The translations under genes were made by a program, and so were the position numbers. A DNA stretch of 64,000 nt from Thermomucor indicae-seudaticae (taxonomy: Eukaryota; Mucoromycota; Mucoromycetes; Mucorales; Lichtheimiaceae): contig JSYX01000006.1 of NCBI GenBank assembly GCA_000787465.1, positions 62,001 through 126,000 of the forward strand, given 5' to 3'. The stretch's first letter is position 1. Every line of letters starts with the position of its first letter. A model generated the notes under the pieces. The model searched no databases. It worked only from the letters and a program-made list of their open reading frames with translations, and was not told the origin of the DNA. Of this stretch, positions 1 through 12,771 are shown piece by piece.

Positions 1-1
1 T

Positions 2-1780
<1,779 letters not shown>

Positions 1781-1921
1781 GGCTGAGTCAGCAAGCACAA
1801 CAATGCGGATTTACCCGAAAAGAGAAAATGCCGCCAAGCGCGCCGCAGAAGAGCTTACTGCGCCCGACTTTTCCTCTCTTGCTTCTTCTCCTCTTCTTGA
1901 ACTTCCTCTTTCACTAACATA

Positions 1922-2950
1922 ATGGCATATCAAAACCCACAACAGCATTACGGTTCGCCGGCACCAGGTTATCAACCTCCACCGCCAGGTTACGGCGGTG
2001 CTCCCGCAGGTGGTCCTCCTGGAGGTGCCTATGGTGGCGGCTATGGTGCTCAGGGCTACCAGCAAGGTTATCACGGTACTGTTTTTTGTCGCGTCCTCGA
2101 GAACAGATCAGTCAGGCTCATCCGCTTCTCCGTTTGGTATTAGCCCCTCCTCCTCAGGGACCTCCGTCCAATGTCAATCCTCAGCTGTGGAGCTGGTTCA
2201 AAGCCGTCGACACTGACAATTCAGGTCAACTGACCGTCGATGAATTACAACGAGCTTTAATTAACGGCGACTGGAGTCCTTTCAACATTGAAACCGTTCG
2301 AATGATGGTGAACATGTTTGATGCAGGTAATGCGGGCAAGAGATGATGAGGAGATGGTTGTTTTGTCATTCTAAAGGGGGCCAAATGTGTTAGACCAAAC
2401 CGGCACCATCAACTTTCAAGAGTTTACTGGCTTGTGGCGATACATTGAGGACTGGAAACGATGCTTCCAGGCCTTTGACACGGATGGATCCGGTAGTATC
2501 GACAGAAGTGAGATGGGCAACGCTTTGCGCACGTTCGGTTACAATTTGTCTGACAAGTTCATTGCTCTCTTGATCCAAAAGTTTGATAAATACGGTGAGT
2601 AGTTTTTCGTTTCTTTCTAACTCTTTGCTTGAAAGCGGTCTGCTCCTCGTAATGAAATGGCCCCACCCAAAAAGAAACAAGCAATGAGGAGTCTGATTAC
2701 TCTCCAACTATCCAAACTGACAGGAACCTGGGAGACAGGCAGGGGTGACGTTACTTTTGATAACTTTGTCCAAGCCTGCGTAACGGTGAAGACCTTGACA
2801 GATTCGTTCAGGAAGTTTGATACGGACAATGACGGTTGGATCCAGATCAATTACGAAGATGTAAGTTTCTTTTCGTCCGATCACTTGAAGCTTTGTCATT
2901 CATTTCTTGCTATTTAGTTCTTGGAACTTGTGATGCGCCAGAGAGCGTAA
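1922..2950 (+). CDS. PEF1: Penta-EF-hand calcium-binding protein (peflin/ALG-2-like)
   Basis: Five exons, 1922-2075, 2144-2326, 2394-2594, 2724-2860 and 2918-2950, give 235 aa. The N-terminal 50 residues are rich in Gly, Tyr, Pro and Gln (GYQPPPPGYGG...), the flexible tail of peflin, sorcin and yeast Pef1. Then come EF loops DTDNSGQLTVDE, DADQTGTINFQE and DTDGSGSIDRSE, a degenerate fourth loop, and a fifth, DTDNDGWIQINYED, ending FLELVMRQRA. This is the PEF layout in which the fifth hand dimerises. Such proteins bind membranes and partners on calcium binding and link calcium to ER exit, membrane repair or budding. Which PEF subclass it belongs to is not certain; the single copy and Gly/Pro-rich tail favour peflin/Pef1. 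It is transcribed divergently from the NADH pyrophosphatase and probably shares its promoter. Confidence 0.92.
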
Positions 2951-3197
2951 ATGGAGAGAAGGAAGAGGAAACCCCAGATCATTACGTATGTTCTTAGCAA
3001 TGACTGACTTGGCGTTATAATCAATGAAACAATCGAGCAGCATAGTTTTTCTCCTATCATATGAGTGTTTTCGTTCAATTTTCGCTTTTGTAAACAGGGT
3101 CTACATACCTTAACAGATTCACGCATTGCCCTTTGCGGTATTTTGTCTTTAGCCGTTTAACGTGTAACGTTTTGTTGAACTTTTGACTATAACCGGA

Positions 3198-5289
3198 ATG
3201 GGCATAAGAGTCATGACGAGACGAACAGTCGAAGATCTGCCCGTTCGACCCAGCGTCTTTACGGAATCATTACCGGCCGACAGCTATACTGCGTCTGTAA
3301 CAGATTACTCGGAGACGTCCGAGCATCTTTTGCGAACATCGAGACCAGTCTATAACGCCATCTTTTCGTTTGTGCCGCCCGAAAAAGCACCCGATCCCAA
3401 ACTGCTCGCTGCGTCTCCATCGGCATTAAAGGCGATTGAGTTGGATCCTGAAGAGATTCATACGGACGAGTTCTTGCAAGTATTTTCCGGTAATCGAGTG
3501 TTGGAGGGCACGCGGCCTTGGGCGCTTTGTTACGGTGGACATCAATTTGGGTAAGAGAAAGCACAACGACTGCAAAAAGTTAAAAAGCCTGTAACAGGAA
3601 CGTATCAAGCATCTTTGCAGGTCAACTGGGCGATGGAAGGGTGATCTCGCTGTTTGAGACACACAGTGGTTACGAAGTCCAACTCAAAGGAGCCGGAAGA
3701 ACACCGTATTCCCGGTTCGGCGACGGCTACGCCGTGCTTCGATCCAGTATTCGAGAGTTCCTCGTGTCCGAACACATGCATGCGCTGGGCGTACCCACAA
3801 CACGAGCTTTGGCGCTTGTGGCGACGTCTCGCCAGGTCTTCCGGGACGACGCACCGGCTAATGTTCGACAGCCTGAGCGAGGAGCCATCGTGACCCGTCT
3901 GGCTCCTTCTTGGTTACGGTTTGGTAACTTTGAGATCTTGTATGCGCGCGGGGACATGGATCGTGTGCGCCAATTGGCAGACTATGCGTTTGAAAAGGTA
4001 GTGACAGAGGAAGATCAAGGCGAAACAGGGAATCGCTATGCACGTCTCTTTCGACGAATCGCTAGACGCACAGCGAAAATGGTAGCTGAATGGCAGGCTA
4101 TCGGTAAAGTGTCTTTTATTTTCTACAGAGAGGCTCTGCTTTAGCTCTGTCCTATTCAACCCGGGTGAGTAGGCTTTAATCATGGTGTGATGAATACGGA
4201 CAACATGTCAATCTTGGGTAAGCAAATACGACCTTGAAAGTCTACAGCAAGAGATTCTTATGGTATGTGTCAATGTAGGATTGACACTGGACTATGGGCC
4301 ATTCCAGTTTTTGGACTATTATAATCCAGCCAATATCTGCAATCACTCGGATGATACGGGTCGTGAGTATAAAGAAGCATAAAGCTTCTAAGGTCCAAAT
4401 CAAAGAAAAGGAGTGAATCAACTGTTTTATGCCAGAGTACGCATTCAAGCGGCAGCCAACTGTGTGTATCTTCAACATGTTCAAGCTAGCTGTGCCGCTG
4501 TTCGAGCTGATGGGTGCGGGTGATGAAGTCGACAGGCTCGTCTTCCCGTCTTCCTCAAAAGAAGGGGAGGATCGACCCAATGTGACGGATGAAGCGACCA
4601 GAGAAGCTTATCGAGAAGAAGGCAAAGAATTCGCGACAAAGTTGCTTAGCCAAGAATTTACAGACTGGTTTATGGAACATTTACTGTACAAGATGCGGAA
4701 AAAACTTGGGCTGCAAGCAAAGGTGGCTGAGGATGACAGTGACATGAACGACGTTGTGATTCCGCTCTTAGACTGGCTGACAGCCTACCAAGTGGATTAC
4801 CATCGATTCTTCCGGTCTTTGGCAAATTATGAGGTCACAGAAGCAGGCGAAGAAGCGGATGCGATTGCGGCAGTGATCGACGTCGTACCACGAGACCGAA
4901 ACGTGGCTGGTGAGGCCACGACAGCACTCAAACCATGGTTGGCAATCTATCGTCATCGTCTACTCGCAGAAGGAGCGATAGATAACGCGGAGCGGCGGAA
5001 GCGAATGAATGCCGTGAATCCGCGTTTTGTACTTCGCAACTGGATTGCCCAGGAAGTCGTGGATGCCTTTGAGAATGTGGAGGAGGATGAAGCCCGAAAA
5101 GTACTGGAATCTTGTCTTTTCGCGTGCACTGAGCCTTACCGGGAGAAATACGAGGACGAAAGAATCGAACGCTGGGTAAATGAGCCTGTACCAGAGGTAA
5201 TGAATGAACAAATCAAATTGGCGCATTTAACTCATATCTTGTTCTTTTCCCAGTGGGCTTGCGATCTGAAATGTTCTTGTAGCTCTTGA
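3198..5289 (+). CDS. FMP40: SelO/YdiU protein adenylyltransferase (Fmp40-like), Cys form
   Basis: Six exons, 3198-3550, 3598-4103, 4173-4217, 4279-4362, 4436-5196 and 5254-5289, give 594 aa. Family blocks: [95 protein letters not shown] and QYAFKRQP. SelO is a kinase-fold enzyme that binds ATP in flipped orientation and transfers AMP to protein Ser/Thr/Tyr; in eukaryotes it is mitochondrial. The NTDN and LDYGP stretches hold the metal-binding residues. The N-terminus ([13 protein letters not shown]) is short and basic, compatible with mitochondrial import. ATG at 3213 is an alternative start. The protein ends CSCSS; animal SelO ends with Sec in the equivalent position, so this is the Cys homologue. 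The last exon codes only 11 residues plus stop. Somewhat shorter than yeast Fmp40. Confidence 0.95.
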
Positions 5290-5569
5290 AACTCTTGTAA
5301 GCAATGGAATCAATAAACTTGTCTGTCCTCTGTGTCTTGACCAGCGCGGTATCGAGTGCCTTTCGACGCATCAGATCTGATTCTGGACTTTGTCATAAAG
5401 CAACGCTAAGCTTCTTGCAATGAGCTGTTTTGCAATAAAAGTGCACTTGACCATTCTATGCACATCGCGTATAATCTTGTTCTGTCCAGATAATAAGACA
5501 AGTCTTTTTTTGAGGGATAAATAATGATACAAGTTTAGATACAAGGTAGGGTATATATATGACAATATG

Positions 5570-7930
5570 CTACAACCAAGCGTCACGGTCTAGTGCCCAT
5601 CCTTCGCTTTCCGATGGCTGCTGCTTATTTGCGTTTCGAACTCGATTGGCGACGTCGTTGAAGATACGGAGACCGCTTCCCATGACGTCTTCGCCGAGAG
5701 AACGCATGTTTTTGCCCATGGCAATGACTTTGCTAAAATCAAACAAGTCTTCTTCTTCGTCATTATTATTTTCGGTATCACTGCCTTCATAGTCGTTTTC
5801 TGGTAGCGGAGGAGGCAGCGCGGACGTACGAGGATAAGTTCGATCTTTGCGGTTCGCAGCCGCGCCTGCCGGGTCAGGTCCAGCTAAAGACGCAAAAAAG
5901 GACGGCGGCGAGAATATCCGACCGTCTTCACCATGGCTGCTAACCTGATTGAGAAATTTGGCTATAGAAGGCGCGACGTCCATAAGCGAGCTGCTTCGCT
6001 TGTGTCGAGCTGGCGGTCGTGCTGCGGGTGTCGAACGACTGCCGCTCATGGCGGGTATTAAAGGGTCGAGCGATGAACTGCGAAGGATCAGTGAGCATTT
6101 CGTTAGAAAGAAAAGGCTTATCTAGGACAGCAAACAAACCTTCTTGTCGCAGACAATCCCTTCATCGCAGATTCCTTTTGTCGACGGTCAGGTTCATAGT
6201 CATCATCCCATCCTTCGTCGTCGTCATCGTCCAAACTCATAATTATATTCTTTTTAATGTATGCGAGTTTTTCAGTGAAATCGTCTAGTTTGTCGCCAAG
6301 GATAGACTGGGCGACTGCTGCTACGGATGACCGTCTTTTGTTTGATCGATCGGCTGGTTCTGCAGGAATATGCGAAGGCCGAATATCTCTGTTTTCTATG
6401 CTTAATTGTGGTGATGGTGGCTCTTTCCTGATGTACTGTGGTGGATGGACAAAACCATCCACGCTGATGCCCGATCTAGCTGACATATTTGTTGGTGTAC
6501 TGACGGAAACGCGCGGAAGACCCAGCATTGGAAACCCATTAGATGATGGACCCGCCTCTGGTTTCTCAAGTGTTGAATCCTCCTTCTTTGGAGGCTCTGT
6601 TACGGCGTCAGTAGCTGTCGATGGAGAATCTATTGATTGCTCTGCTCGATGGCCTGCATCAAGTCGCTGCTCTTCTTCATTTTTTATCTGTTTTTCTTCC
6701 CTGTCGAGTCTCTCTATGTCCAAGTCTAGTAGGGCAGCAGGTAGTTGCGATGCCGCATTCGAGGCGGAAGGCTCAGTCTCCGTATCATTAGCGTTTAGCT
6801 CATATGCCTCAACGTCTGGTCCTTTCTGACTGTCCGTATGATCTGGTTGTGAATTGACAAACGAGTCCTGACGAGGACTGTCTTGAGCTGCTGTCTCTGT
6901 CCAATCCGGTTCATCCGCCCACTTATTCATCGAGTCGCGAGACACGTCTACAAGTTCCTGACCGAGCCCCTCAGCGAAAACGTTGGAGTGACTCTCGCCC
7001 TGCTCATACTCAATAGTTACTAAGAGGGATGCGTTTTTTGTTTTCTTGCGTTATCCTCAGCTTTACCTTGGGCGTGTCATTAACGACAGCGGATATCCGA
7101 TGGTCTGACAGAAACTGAGCGTCCTCATATCCAGTGAGAAAGTCTTGCGTGAAATGGTTAGTATGCGGTGACTCATTGGTATCTGTGGTTGCAAAAGGGT
7201 TTCGTGTCAAAAATCGCTGTGGTTCGTTAAAGATATTGTGTTGCATAAAATCTCCATCGTAGTTGTCGTCATCGTCGTCATGGTCCTGCTCATTGGAGTT
7301 TTCCAGCAATGGTTCGATGCCCACAGTTGAGTTTGGATCCAGGTAATCTTCCAGCAGGTCTCGGTCCAGGGGCAACTGAATACCGGGTCGTGATGACCAA
7401 GGCCAGTTCAAGGAAAAGCAACATGACCTGTTGTACTCTTGAGCGTCGTCTTGTTCGTCATCGGACGGTAAACGAATAGATTGTCCGGTACAAACTTTGA
7501 AGGGGTTCATGGGTTGATTGTCTCTTTCTTCTTTTGTCACTGTAATTTTAGAAGAAGACGACAGGCGACGGCTTCATTCACGACAGAGGTGCAAAGGGGA
7601 GGACGAGGCACAGACAGGTTAGGCGCCAAGTGATTTCTTTGTTGCACAAGCAATTTTTGCTTTTTTGCTCGCTCATGCATCTCCCTCTTGTTGTCAGTAC
7701 GGAGAAGATCTCCAGGCACACGTCCCTGCAACGCGTCCTCTGTCGAGTTACGTATGTGGTCAATAGGTTGCAAGAGCAATTGTATGGTTTTGATGCACTG
7801 TATAGAAGCAAATTCTCGGTTGCGAAACTTGACAAGACGTTTCGCTGCGAGCCCAAGCGCTGGAGTTTCTAGTCTCTTTTGACTATCGTTTTTCGTACAC
7901 TCGCGTCTCGAGGAAAGCTTAAATCCGAAG
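5570..7930 (-). CDS. Acidic, Ser-rich low-complexity protein, function unknown
   Basis: No family recognised. Three consecutive exons are clear: about 7540 down to about 7067 (contains MNPFKVCTGQ and RNPFATT, two NPF tripeptides, and an acidic DHDDDDDNYDGD run), about 7010 down to about 6133 (Ser/Glu/Pro-rich, with a REEKQIKNEEEQR coil and SLDDDDDEGWDDDYEPDRR), and 6082 down to 5570 (ends GWALDRDAWL). The last junction joins SATR to SSSLDPLIPAMSG by an intron with a GTTTGT donor and CGCAG acceptor. An upstream coding block at about 7560-7880 (RLVKFRNREFAS, ERAKKQKLLVQQRNHLAPN) probably belongs to the same gene, but its junction and the start codon could not be fixed. NPF motifs bind EH domains, so a trafficking role is possible but speculative. 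Mostly disordered by composition. Confidence 0.6.
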
Positions 7931-8007
7931 TGATACCAAGAAAACACTGCACAACCTGTGGAGTCTCTAGTCCGAGGATAATAGCTGTTTAGCAGTGGAT
8001 TCTTGCA

Positions 8008-8311
8008 ATGATCCTTCCACAAAGTAAGAGTGTCGAGTCGCGAACTCGTACTACACAGCTACTTTTGCAAGTAATACAAACAACGATGAGAATTCCATTC
8101 GAATTTACGAGGTATTTGATATGTACGGAAAAGCCTCCCGGTCAAAAGAATTTATACAATCTACAAATGACTTGCCCAGACAAGATGGTACATATTATCA
8201 AGAAAGACGTCATGCTTCATATGATGGCTTTAACGATGCAGAACCAATTCAGGAGACGGACGAAATGATTTCCCGACGATTGTATTCATGTGCGTATTGC
8301 CCATTTATCTG
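8008..8311 (+). CDS. Possible small gene, unknown
   Basis: An open stretch reads IRIYEVFDMYGKASRSKEF ... YYQERRHASYDGFNDAEPI ... ISRRLYS up to a TGA near 8311. Its hydrophilic composition looks coding. An ATG at 8008 (MILPQ) could join it through a GTAAGA donor at 8024, but that intron would be only 36 nt. The internal ATG at 8121 is the other option. It lies head to head with the unknown minus-strand gene. No family recognised; it may instead be a 5' exon of something longer or non-coding. Confidence 0.22.
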
Positions 8312-8634
8312 ACTCGCGCCAGATAAGATGCTGCATTTACGATCATGAAAATGTCAAGCATTTTGTTGCCATGGAAGATCATATTCCGGGACGCGGATAA
8401 CGAACATCGACGTCTGCAGATCCTTCTTTTTTTTCAGAAACCTACTTTTCTTTCATTCTCGCGTGGACATGTCTGAAAAAAGAAACAGCCATTAGCGGGG
8501 ACATCAGGAACTGTTACACGAGGCGTAAATTAGCTTGCCCAAAAGTCTGTCTGTCTGCAGCATAACTTGGCTTATTCTTCCTGTGAAGCGAGGGCAAAAA
8601 GGACACGTCTCTTTTCTTTGATATTCGCTTGTCC

Positions 8635-11292
8635 ATGTCCGTGCCTCTGACGTCCTCTTCCTCGCTTTTACCGTCTCACGTGGTCCAGGACCGGGACAGT
8701 GGCATCTCGACAGAACCTGAATCCGAAGCCGAGGCTGCATTCCGTCGTTCAAAAGAAAGCAATGCATACCCATTCAGCGATGACGACGACTCACCGACCC
8801 AGCAATACCAGAGTTTGACGGCCAGTCCTACAAAGACAACCGACCATGTTTTCAGCTCGAATAGCTATTACGTTTACCAGGCCGATCAAGCCATTGCAAC
8901 AGTAAAACAGCTTGTGCGAGAAGACTCTTGGAAAAAAGCGTTGAAGCATAAGAGTGGCGTAACAGTTTATATGATACAACAGTCAAAACAAAGCAAATCA
9001 CTCGTTTTCAAGGGCGAAACGGTCATTCATGGGTTCTCGCCACAGTCTGTATTTTATGTGATTGGTATGCGCAAACTCTGGGACGAAAAGTAAGAGAGAA
9101 TTGGGGCAAAAACCTATTGTGGCGCATATCAATGATTGCTGACTTGACGCACGTAAAGTTTTGAAGAAGGTCGGTTGATCGAGAATCTGAACGAGACAAC
9201 ATCCATTACCTACGAAGCTTATCGAGCTAGTTCGACCTTCAAGTAAGACAGGCAACGCATCGACAGCCTTCTTCCTTTTCTTGGTCTGACATTTCCTGTC
9301 CAAAAGGGCTCATGACGTTGCAATGGTCGAAAAGATAGAATGTACTTCGGACGGTGTTATCTATTTCGCTTGTACTAGTATCGAAACGCCAAAAATCCAA
9401 AAGACGCCTGGTCGCGCGCGAAGACACATTAAATTACAAGGGTGGATCCTGAAGCCATTGCACACCAACCCGCCTTCAACTAAAGTAACCTTTATCACTG
9501 AAGAAATCGTCAAAGGATGGATACCCGGTTTAACAAAGAAGTCGCTGGCTCGACGCCCGCTGATTATCGCTGATGTACAAAACTACCTGCTACAGAAAGC
9601 AGCTCGACTAGGCGACCGAACGCCCAACAGCACCACTTTATCGCCTCCGACTGCTCAAGGCCATCGACGGCCGTCCATTATGAGCCATTCATCGTCCCCT
9701 CACGCGGCCCAAAAGCAGCCTATTTCCATTTTACAGACATCATCATCATCAAATAGGTGCATATGCCGTTGTAACGAGAAGAGAAACAGACTAATTAACA
9801 TATGTTTTGCAGTCATCTACAACCTTCATCATCGTTTCCATCTAGACGCATCAATGGCATATTAACTCACCCGCCACCGCGGAAATCATCATTGCCTTCA
9901 CCTACTATCGCTTCCCGTCCTTCCTCTGGCACGAGAACTATTAAATTTGCAGACGATGAGCAGTCTCTGCAAAGCGGCACATCGAATGCAAGTCCTCCTG
10001 CCTTAGCCGAAGCTCTCGCCACAGCACCGCAGCCTACATTGACAGTAACACCGCCTCCTTCCACAAATAAGCTCTATCCGTCGAGCCGGCATCGAACAAC
10101 TCGCAAACAATGCTTGGAAACACTCAAACGACTTGCATCCAGCGACATTGATGAATGGAGAGAAATCGGTACGAGAAATGGCACCAGAATGTATTCAAAG
10201 TCTGTGCAAGGTTCACCATTACCTATACTTCGAGGCGATGCCGTGATTGGTGGCTCATGGACACCTGAGCAAATATGCTCTGTCATTCAATGCTTTGGGG
10301 CACGGAAGATATGTAGGTTTTTCTTTCCACAGCGATGCGAGCCTGAAAAAGGAAAATAACGAGACTAACTGGCTATCCCATGAGAAGGGGACGATTATTT
10401 TGAGACAGGACATATTGTGGAACGATTTTCGCAAAAGGAGTATCTTGTATACATACAAGCACGAAGTATATTTCCAATACATAGCCGCGACTTTTCGTTG
10501 TTGACGACGATCGACAGCGATCCGAGCACAGGCGCAGTGCATGTTGCTACAGCAAGTGTATCGGACAGCTTAATTCCGGAAACCAAGGAGCATGTCCGTG
10601 GACGAATTCTGGTTTACGGTTGGGTATTAGAACCTGTCAAGAACAACCAGGGTAAACCAGCTGGTGTAAAGACGACGTTTATATCACATATGGAGCTGGA
10701 AGGCGCCACGCCGCTCCCGCCCGCCATCATACGGTTACTGACGAACGAGATGCCTGCATGCGTTGACCGTGTGCAGTGGTACTTGCGGCAGCATGGTTGT
10801 CCGCCCTATATTCGGCGAGTGGCCGGCAAAATCACCCAGGAGACATTCGATTCTCGGGACAAAGTTTATCGGGTTACGTATATAGTAAAGCACGCCCCAT
10901 CACGGCGTCGGCAACAGGGACCAATGGATAATCAGTTGTGGTGCACGGATATCCGGACACATCCGAGCATGTACGCGTCAGGATTCAATGTGGACTTGGT
11001 ACCGTCGGACGGTGTGCGTGTCGAGCTGCGCGCGGACGAGATGGGTATCAGGATATACACTATGCAAGCATCTTTAGACGGTCAGACGGTAACGGTGACC
11101 TTGACGCCTAGTCCGCCAGGAAGCGAACCTGAATATCTGTGCAATGGTCAGCCGCTCAAAGAAAAGCCAAAGCTGCCTCCACCGATTCAACTCGAACTAC
11201 CACCACCGACACAGGAAGAAACACCTTTTGCAAAGTGGGAGCCTGATTTAGGTAAAACCAAAGTAGAGAAAGTTAAGAGGAGTTTTCTTTGA
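8635..11292 (+). CDS. Double START-domain lipid-binding protein
   Basis: Five exons, 8635-9089, 9159-9242, 9307-9756, 9813-10312 and 10388-11292, give 797 aa. The first START domain (about residues 75-330) shows WKKALKHKSGVTVYM, GFSPQSVFYVIGMRKLWDE, NFEEGRLIENLNETTSITY and HIKLQGWILKP. After a Ser/Pro-rich linker the second repeats the pattern: RLASSDIDEWREIGTRNGTR, WTPEQICSVIQCFGARKIWD, GHIVERFSQKEYLVYIQARS, FPIHSRDFSLLT, RGRILVYGWVLEPVKN and KTTFISHMELEG. The KIW/DDY junction across intron 4 rebuilds the invariant Trp-Asp of START domains. START folds bind one lipid in a deep pocket (sterol, phospholipid or ceramide); the ligand cannot be told from sequence. The C-terminal 180 residues form an additional conserved-looking region ending KVEKVKRSFL. 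Two START domains in one fungal protein is uncommon outside early-diverging fungi (recollection, not checked). Confidence 0.88.
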
Positions 11293-12771
11293 TGCTCAAG
11301 AGGTTGTCCTTTAGACCGGAAACTATTGCAGACTCCCAGTACGGTTGAGGTAAGGTTCTTGACGTCTGTCTTTATTATCCAATCTGACTGATCTTTTGCA
11401 GTTTCCGCGAAGGCGTAATAGCCATGTTGTTGTAATTAGTGATGAATTGTCATTTACTGGGCCTCAATTATCCGTCATTTTCTTGTTGATGGCCCTTTGT
11501 TACTATATGGGCAAGATTTCTTGCCGATGCTAGAGCAAATCTTTTGTAATTCTCCGTGTAATCTTATTTGAAGAAAAGAAAAAGAAGGTGCCGCTGCGGA
11601 AGGTCCATAGGAAAGGATACGACGCGTTAGCTGCTGTGGACTCTTTTATTAGTGCGAATGGCGGCTTCTTTTTTGCATGTTTGCCAGCCCAAGGGAGATC
11701 CTCTTGCGCGTTAAAACAAGTAACCTTTGCATTGATGGCTGGAGTACTATCCTTGGCTGGCGATCTGCGTCAATGAAATACTATTGTGCATTGACGTCTG
11801 AATGGCTGGTTGGCGTTGCAGACTAAACCCTAAATCCAGCGCCCTTTTATTCGATTGCTATCAAATGAAGCCTTCATAGATAGGATTCCAGTCAATACAA
11901 TTGAGAAGGTATCCAGCAAAAGCGAACTGATGTACAGAATAGATTCAGCGCTGTCTTCTTTAACCTGACAAGCAAGTTGATCTTTTTTTTCGGTGGTAAG
12001 ATCTGACCGGCAGGACGAGCCGAAAGCTCGCTATCTCAAACGATCGACCGGACGCTGCTGTAAACAGTATCAAGTAGATGTCGTGGCTTTTACCGTTAAA
12101 CTATTCTGGGAAAGATATAATAAGTTCAGTCAACACAAAATAGAAAGCTTTTATGCCAAGAGATGAGTAATATGAGCGTGCTTATAGAGAAAAAACCAAC
12201 AACAGTAATAAAATGTGAACATACTACCCTAGCAAGAACGGTTTTGCTTTTCAGTTTGATAGTCGCAGAAATATAAAGCAATCAGAGATGTTCTTCAGCT
12301 AAAAATCGGCACCGATTCTTCATCAAGCATCGGCACCGAATCTGCGCAGAGCACATTCGTTACGACGTCGTCACGAATCTGCCTAGATCTTTTCCCCATA
12401 CAGATTCGACGCAGACTGATCTTCACGAATCTGTGTAGACGTCGTGACGAATCTGTCCAGATTTTTTTCTGATGCAGGCCATGCTATTGGCTTATTAACA
12501 AAGACATGTTACCGGTCTGCAACGGCGTTATGGACTGTTACACAAAAACGTCGAAGCTCAATGCACGTCCAAGTTAATTATCTGGAACAAGGTGTAGCTG
12601 ATTGCGCCAGCCCGTCAGTTCGAAGTCCAGGATCCGGGACTGGTGCTGTGGATCGCAAGCATCTTCGTGGTATTGACGCACGAAATACCCAAAGAATGAA
12701 GCGGGCAAGATAATACAGAGGAAACAAGTTACGAACTGTAGAAAAAGTAATGCAAGAAAAGGGTTTATTTT
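11293..12771. other. Intergenic desert with degenerate repeats
   Basis: About 1.5 kb without a supportable gene. A 62-codon plus-strand frame at 11588 has no coding character. The only structure I see is the repeat cluster near 12300-12470, listed separately. Confidence 0.6.
12305..12466. repeat. Cluster of degenerate ACGAATCTG repeats around ACGACGTCGT palindrome
   Basis: Near-copies of (C/A)CGAATCTG followed by a C/T-rich AGA tail recur at about 12307 (CGATTCTTC), 12337, 12371, 12424 and 12447, with an inverted copy (CAGATTCGACGCAGA) near 12401. Two copies are preceded by the related cores ACGACGTCGTC (12362) and AGACGTCGTGA (12438). The spacing is irregular (about 19-53 bp). Could be a decayed minisatellite, a transposon end or a clustered binding site. 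Confidence 0.6.
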
